From: Pseudomonadota bacterium
GTDB taxonomy: Bacteria; Pseudomonadota; Alphaproteobacteria; Rhizobiales; Beijerinckiaceae
Direction of reading: 5' to 3'
DNA: 7,174 nucleotides
Assembly (NCBI GenBank): GCA_028876585.1
Contig: JAGWRL010000372.1
Location: 1-7,174, forward strand
Below the pieces are notes generated by a model, which saw only the letters and a list, made by a program, of their open reading frames with translations, made no database searches and was not told the origin of the DNA. Shown piece by piece: positions 5,474 through 7,174 of the stretch. The translations under genes and the position numbers were made by a program. Each line of letters starts with the position of its first letter. Position 1 is the first letter of the stretch.

Positions 5474-5851
5474 ATGACCATTATCAAGACGCTGGCGCTG
5501 ATCGCGGCGGCGGCGGCGCTACCCGCCGCCGCCGTCGCGGATCCCAGGCCGCTGGTTTCGACCTACAAGCCGATGGCGGGGTTCAACCATGTCGTCGGCG
5601 GCGAAAGGTTCGTCGGCTATTTTCTCGCCGGCCCGGACCGTTGCGACGTGACCTTGTTTCAGGCCCGCGCCGACGATGAGGCGCTCCCCGTCGCGCCGCG
5701 CCGCCTGGTGCTGCAAATCGCGGCGGGCGGGCGCAGCGAACTCGACGCCGGGCTCGGCGCCGCGCTGGCGATCGCCTGCACCGCCGACGCCGACGCGATC
5801 AAGATCGCGCCGCAAACGGGGCGGGAGGCCGCGCGCACGGCGGCGCGCTGA
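5474..5851 (+). CDS. Small secreted (periplasmic) protein of unknown function
   Basis: I do not recognise this 125-residue protein. It starts with a classical Sec signal peptide: a short basic N-terminus (MTIIK), an alanine/leucine-rich core, and a likely AVA|D cleavage after residue 22. The mature part is about 103 residues with no further membrane segment. It has exactly two cysteines, C57 (PDRCDVTLF) and C102 (AIACTADAD), which could form a disulfide in the periplasm. Hydrophobic strand-like stretches (RLVLQIAA, AIKIAP) suggest a small beta-rich fold. ATG 5474 is chosen over the upstream ATG at 5438 because GGAG lies 8 bases before it and it places the signal peptide at the N-terminus. It is convergent with the decarboxylase gene, with 6 bases between the two stop codons, and has a palindrome and a direct-repeat copy upstream. 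Confidence 0.8.
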   Translation: MTIIKTLALIAAAAALPAAAVADPRPLVSTYKPMAGFNHVVGGERFVGYFLAGPDRCDVTLFQARADDEALPVAPRRLVLQIAAGGRSELDAGLGAALAIACTADADAIKIAPQTGREAARTAAR

Positions 5852-5857
5852 ACCGCC

Positions 5858-7174
5858 TCAATCGTCGCGCCCCTCGCGCGCGACATAGGTGTAGAACCGG
5901 GTTTTCCCGTCCGCCTGCGGCTCGCGGTAGAGGCCCTGGATTTCCGACTCGAAACCGGGGAACAGGTTGGAGGCGCGCTCGAACGCCTTGAGATAATCGA
6001 TCATCGGCTGGGCGCGCGCGTCCAGCCGCTCGCCGGGCACGATGGTGGCGATGCCGGGGGGGTAGACGACGAACAGGGTGGTGGCGATCCGCCCCTCGAT
6101 CTCGTCGATGGGGAGATAATCGACATTGTTGCGCACGAGCTGCTTGGCGGCGTCGCGCGGCGACATCACGATCTCGGGCAGGTGCGCGGGCGTGAATTGC
6201 GCCCGTTGCAGCGCCGAGACGCCGGCCTGCGCGTAGAACGCGTGCATGTCGGCGCACAGGTCGCGCAAGCGCCGGCCGTGATAGCGCTGCGGCCGTTTGG
6301 CGACGAATTCGGGCATCACGTCGTCGAGCAGCGCGTTGTCGTCGTGGTGCCGCTTGAAGGCGACCAGCGCCGAAACCAGCGTGCCGGCCTTGCTCGACTC
6401 GACGCCGGGCGTCAGCAGGAACAAGAGCGAGTTGAGGTCGTTCTTCTCCGGCACCACGCCGTCCTCGCGCAGGAACTGCGCGACGACCGGCGCGGGAATG
6501 CCGTGGTCCGCGTATTCCCCCGTCTTGCGGTCAAAACCCGGCGTCAGCAGCGTCAGCTTGGCCGGGTCGGTGATCGCGAACCCCGCCTCGACCTGGGTGA
6601 AGCCGTGCCAGTCGGCGCCCGGCTGCAACATCCAGTAGCGCGGATCGCGCGAGAGCTGGTCGGTCGAGATCGATTCCCAGGCGACGTTATGCACCCGCCC
6701 CGGCGCCGCGACATCGGGAATTTCCACCCGGTCCGGCACGAACGGATCGAAGAACCAGCGCCGCGCCGGATCGCGCTCCTTCTCGTCGAATTCGCGTTTG
6801 ATCGCGCGCAACTTCTTGCGCAGTTCGATGCCGAGCCGGATCGTGTCGTCCCACAGCACTTCGCCTGATTTGCCCTTCATCATCTGCGCGCCGACGTCGA
6901 GCGAGGCGAACAGGGGATAGAACGGCGAAGTCGAGGCGTGTTGCATGAAGCCTTCGTTGAAGCGGCGATGCTCGACGCGGCGGCGCTGGCCCTTGATGTG
7001 GCGGTCGCGGATGTGGATCTGGCTCGCCTGGCTGAAGCTGGCGAGCTGCTTGTGGGTGGATTGCGTCGCCACGATGCCCGGCGAGTTCGGCCCCAGAGCG
7101 CGCAGGCCCATGGCGAAACGGCGCTCATAAATGGGGTGGAACTTCATGAAGCCGGCCCAGGCCTCGTCGAACAG
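5858..7174 (-). CDS. Orn/Lys/Arg decarboxylase, C-terminal part (5' end outside the window)
   Basis: This is a PLP-dependent fold-type I basic amino acid decarboxylase, a cytoplasmic enzyme that turns arginine, lysine or ornithine into the matching polyamine or diamine and CO2. The frame is open to the right edge (LFDEAWAGF precedes the internal ATG at 7147), so 438 C-terminal residues are seen of a family usually 700-790 long. The cofactor-binding lysine is in ATQSTHKQLASFSQASQIHI (lysine codon at 7049-7051). Further landmarks are FNEGFMQHASTSPFYPLFASLDV, PGADWHGF, the C-terminal-domain VAQFLREDGVVPEK and FLLTPGVESSKAGTL segments, and VVYPPGIATIVPGER near the end. By memory the segments look closer to the biodegradative arginine decarboxylase AdiA than to SpeC, but the substrate is not certain. 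The N-terminal wing domain is outside the window. Confidence 0.93.
   Translation of the reverse strand: MFDEAWAGFMKFHPIYERRFAMGLRALGPNSPGIVATQSTHKQLASFSQASQIHIRDRHIKGQRRRVEHRRFNEGFMQHASTSPFYPLFASLDVGAQMMKGKSGEVLWDDTIRLGIELRKKLRAIKREFDEKERDPARRWFFDPFVPDRVEIPDVAAPGRVHNVAWESISTDQLSRDPRYWMLQPGADWHGFTQVEAGFAITDPAKLTLLTPGFDRKTGEYADHGIPAPVVAQFLREDGVVPEKNDLNSLLFLLTPGVESSKAGTLVSALVAFKRHHDDNALLDDVMPEFVAKRPQRYHGRRLRDLCADMHAFYAQAGVSALQRAQFTPAHLPEIVMSPRDAAKQLVRNNVDYLPIDEIEGRIATTLFVVYPPGIATIVPGERLDARAQPMIDYLKAFERASNLFPGFESEIQGLYREPQADGKTRFYTYVAREGRDD

Noticed and set aside
1..7174. CRISPR arrays, insertion sequences, toxin-antitoxin or defence genes
   Set aside because: No regularly spaced repeats, transposase motifs or recognisable defence domains were seen on either strand.

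Overview
This is a GC-rich window in which the best recognised genes point to an alphaproteobacterium, most likely of the order Hyphomicrobiales (Rhizobiales). The strongest clue is a type II glutamine synthetase (GlnII) of the rhizobial kind at the left edge. The coding style (GC-rich third positions, GGAGG-type ribosome binding sites) agrees. The genus cannot be fixed from the sequence.

Layout, left to right. (1) 1-415: the 3' end of glnII on the plus strand, closed by a strong intrinsic terminator. (2) 426-2215: two minus-strand genes, an MFS transporter of the anion:cation symporter type and a HIT-family nucleotide-binding protein, 62 bp apart. A 10-bp hairpin in the gap covers the HIT ribosome binding site. 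(3) 2357-3139: a decayed acyltransferase-3 gene on the plus strand with an in-frame stop and a probable frameshift and internal deletion. (4) 3161-3967: a DODA/LigB-type extradiol dioxygenase-like protein, plus strand. Its stop overlaps by 4 bp the stop of a convergent 3-hydroxyisobutyrate dehydrogenase-family gene (3964-4869, minus). (5) 4965-5040: tRNA-Glu(CTC), plus strand, with a plausible promoter. (6) 5041-5473: no intact protein gene. This stretch holds a likely C-terminal remnant of an enolase-superfamily gene (minus), a pair of 17-bp direct repeats, a minus-strand hairpin with a T tract, and a short palindrome ahead of the next gene. (7) 5474-5851: a small unrecognised secreted protein. 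(8) 5858-7174: the C-terminal 438 residues of a large PLP-dependent Orn/Lys/Arg decarboxylase, minus strand, running off the right edge.

The genes do not form one pathway. This looks like ordinary chromosomal housekeeping and peripheral metabolism with many strand switches and two gene remnants. I see no defence system, CRISPR array, transposase, integrase, phage gene or obvious new multigene system. The items most worth a second look are the ribosome-site hairpin of the HIT gene, the tRNA-side intergenic region with its remnant and repeats, and the small secreted protein.
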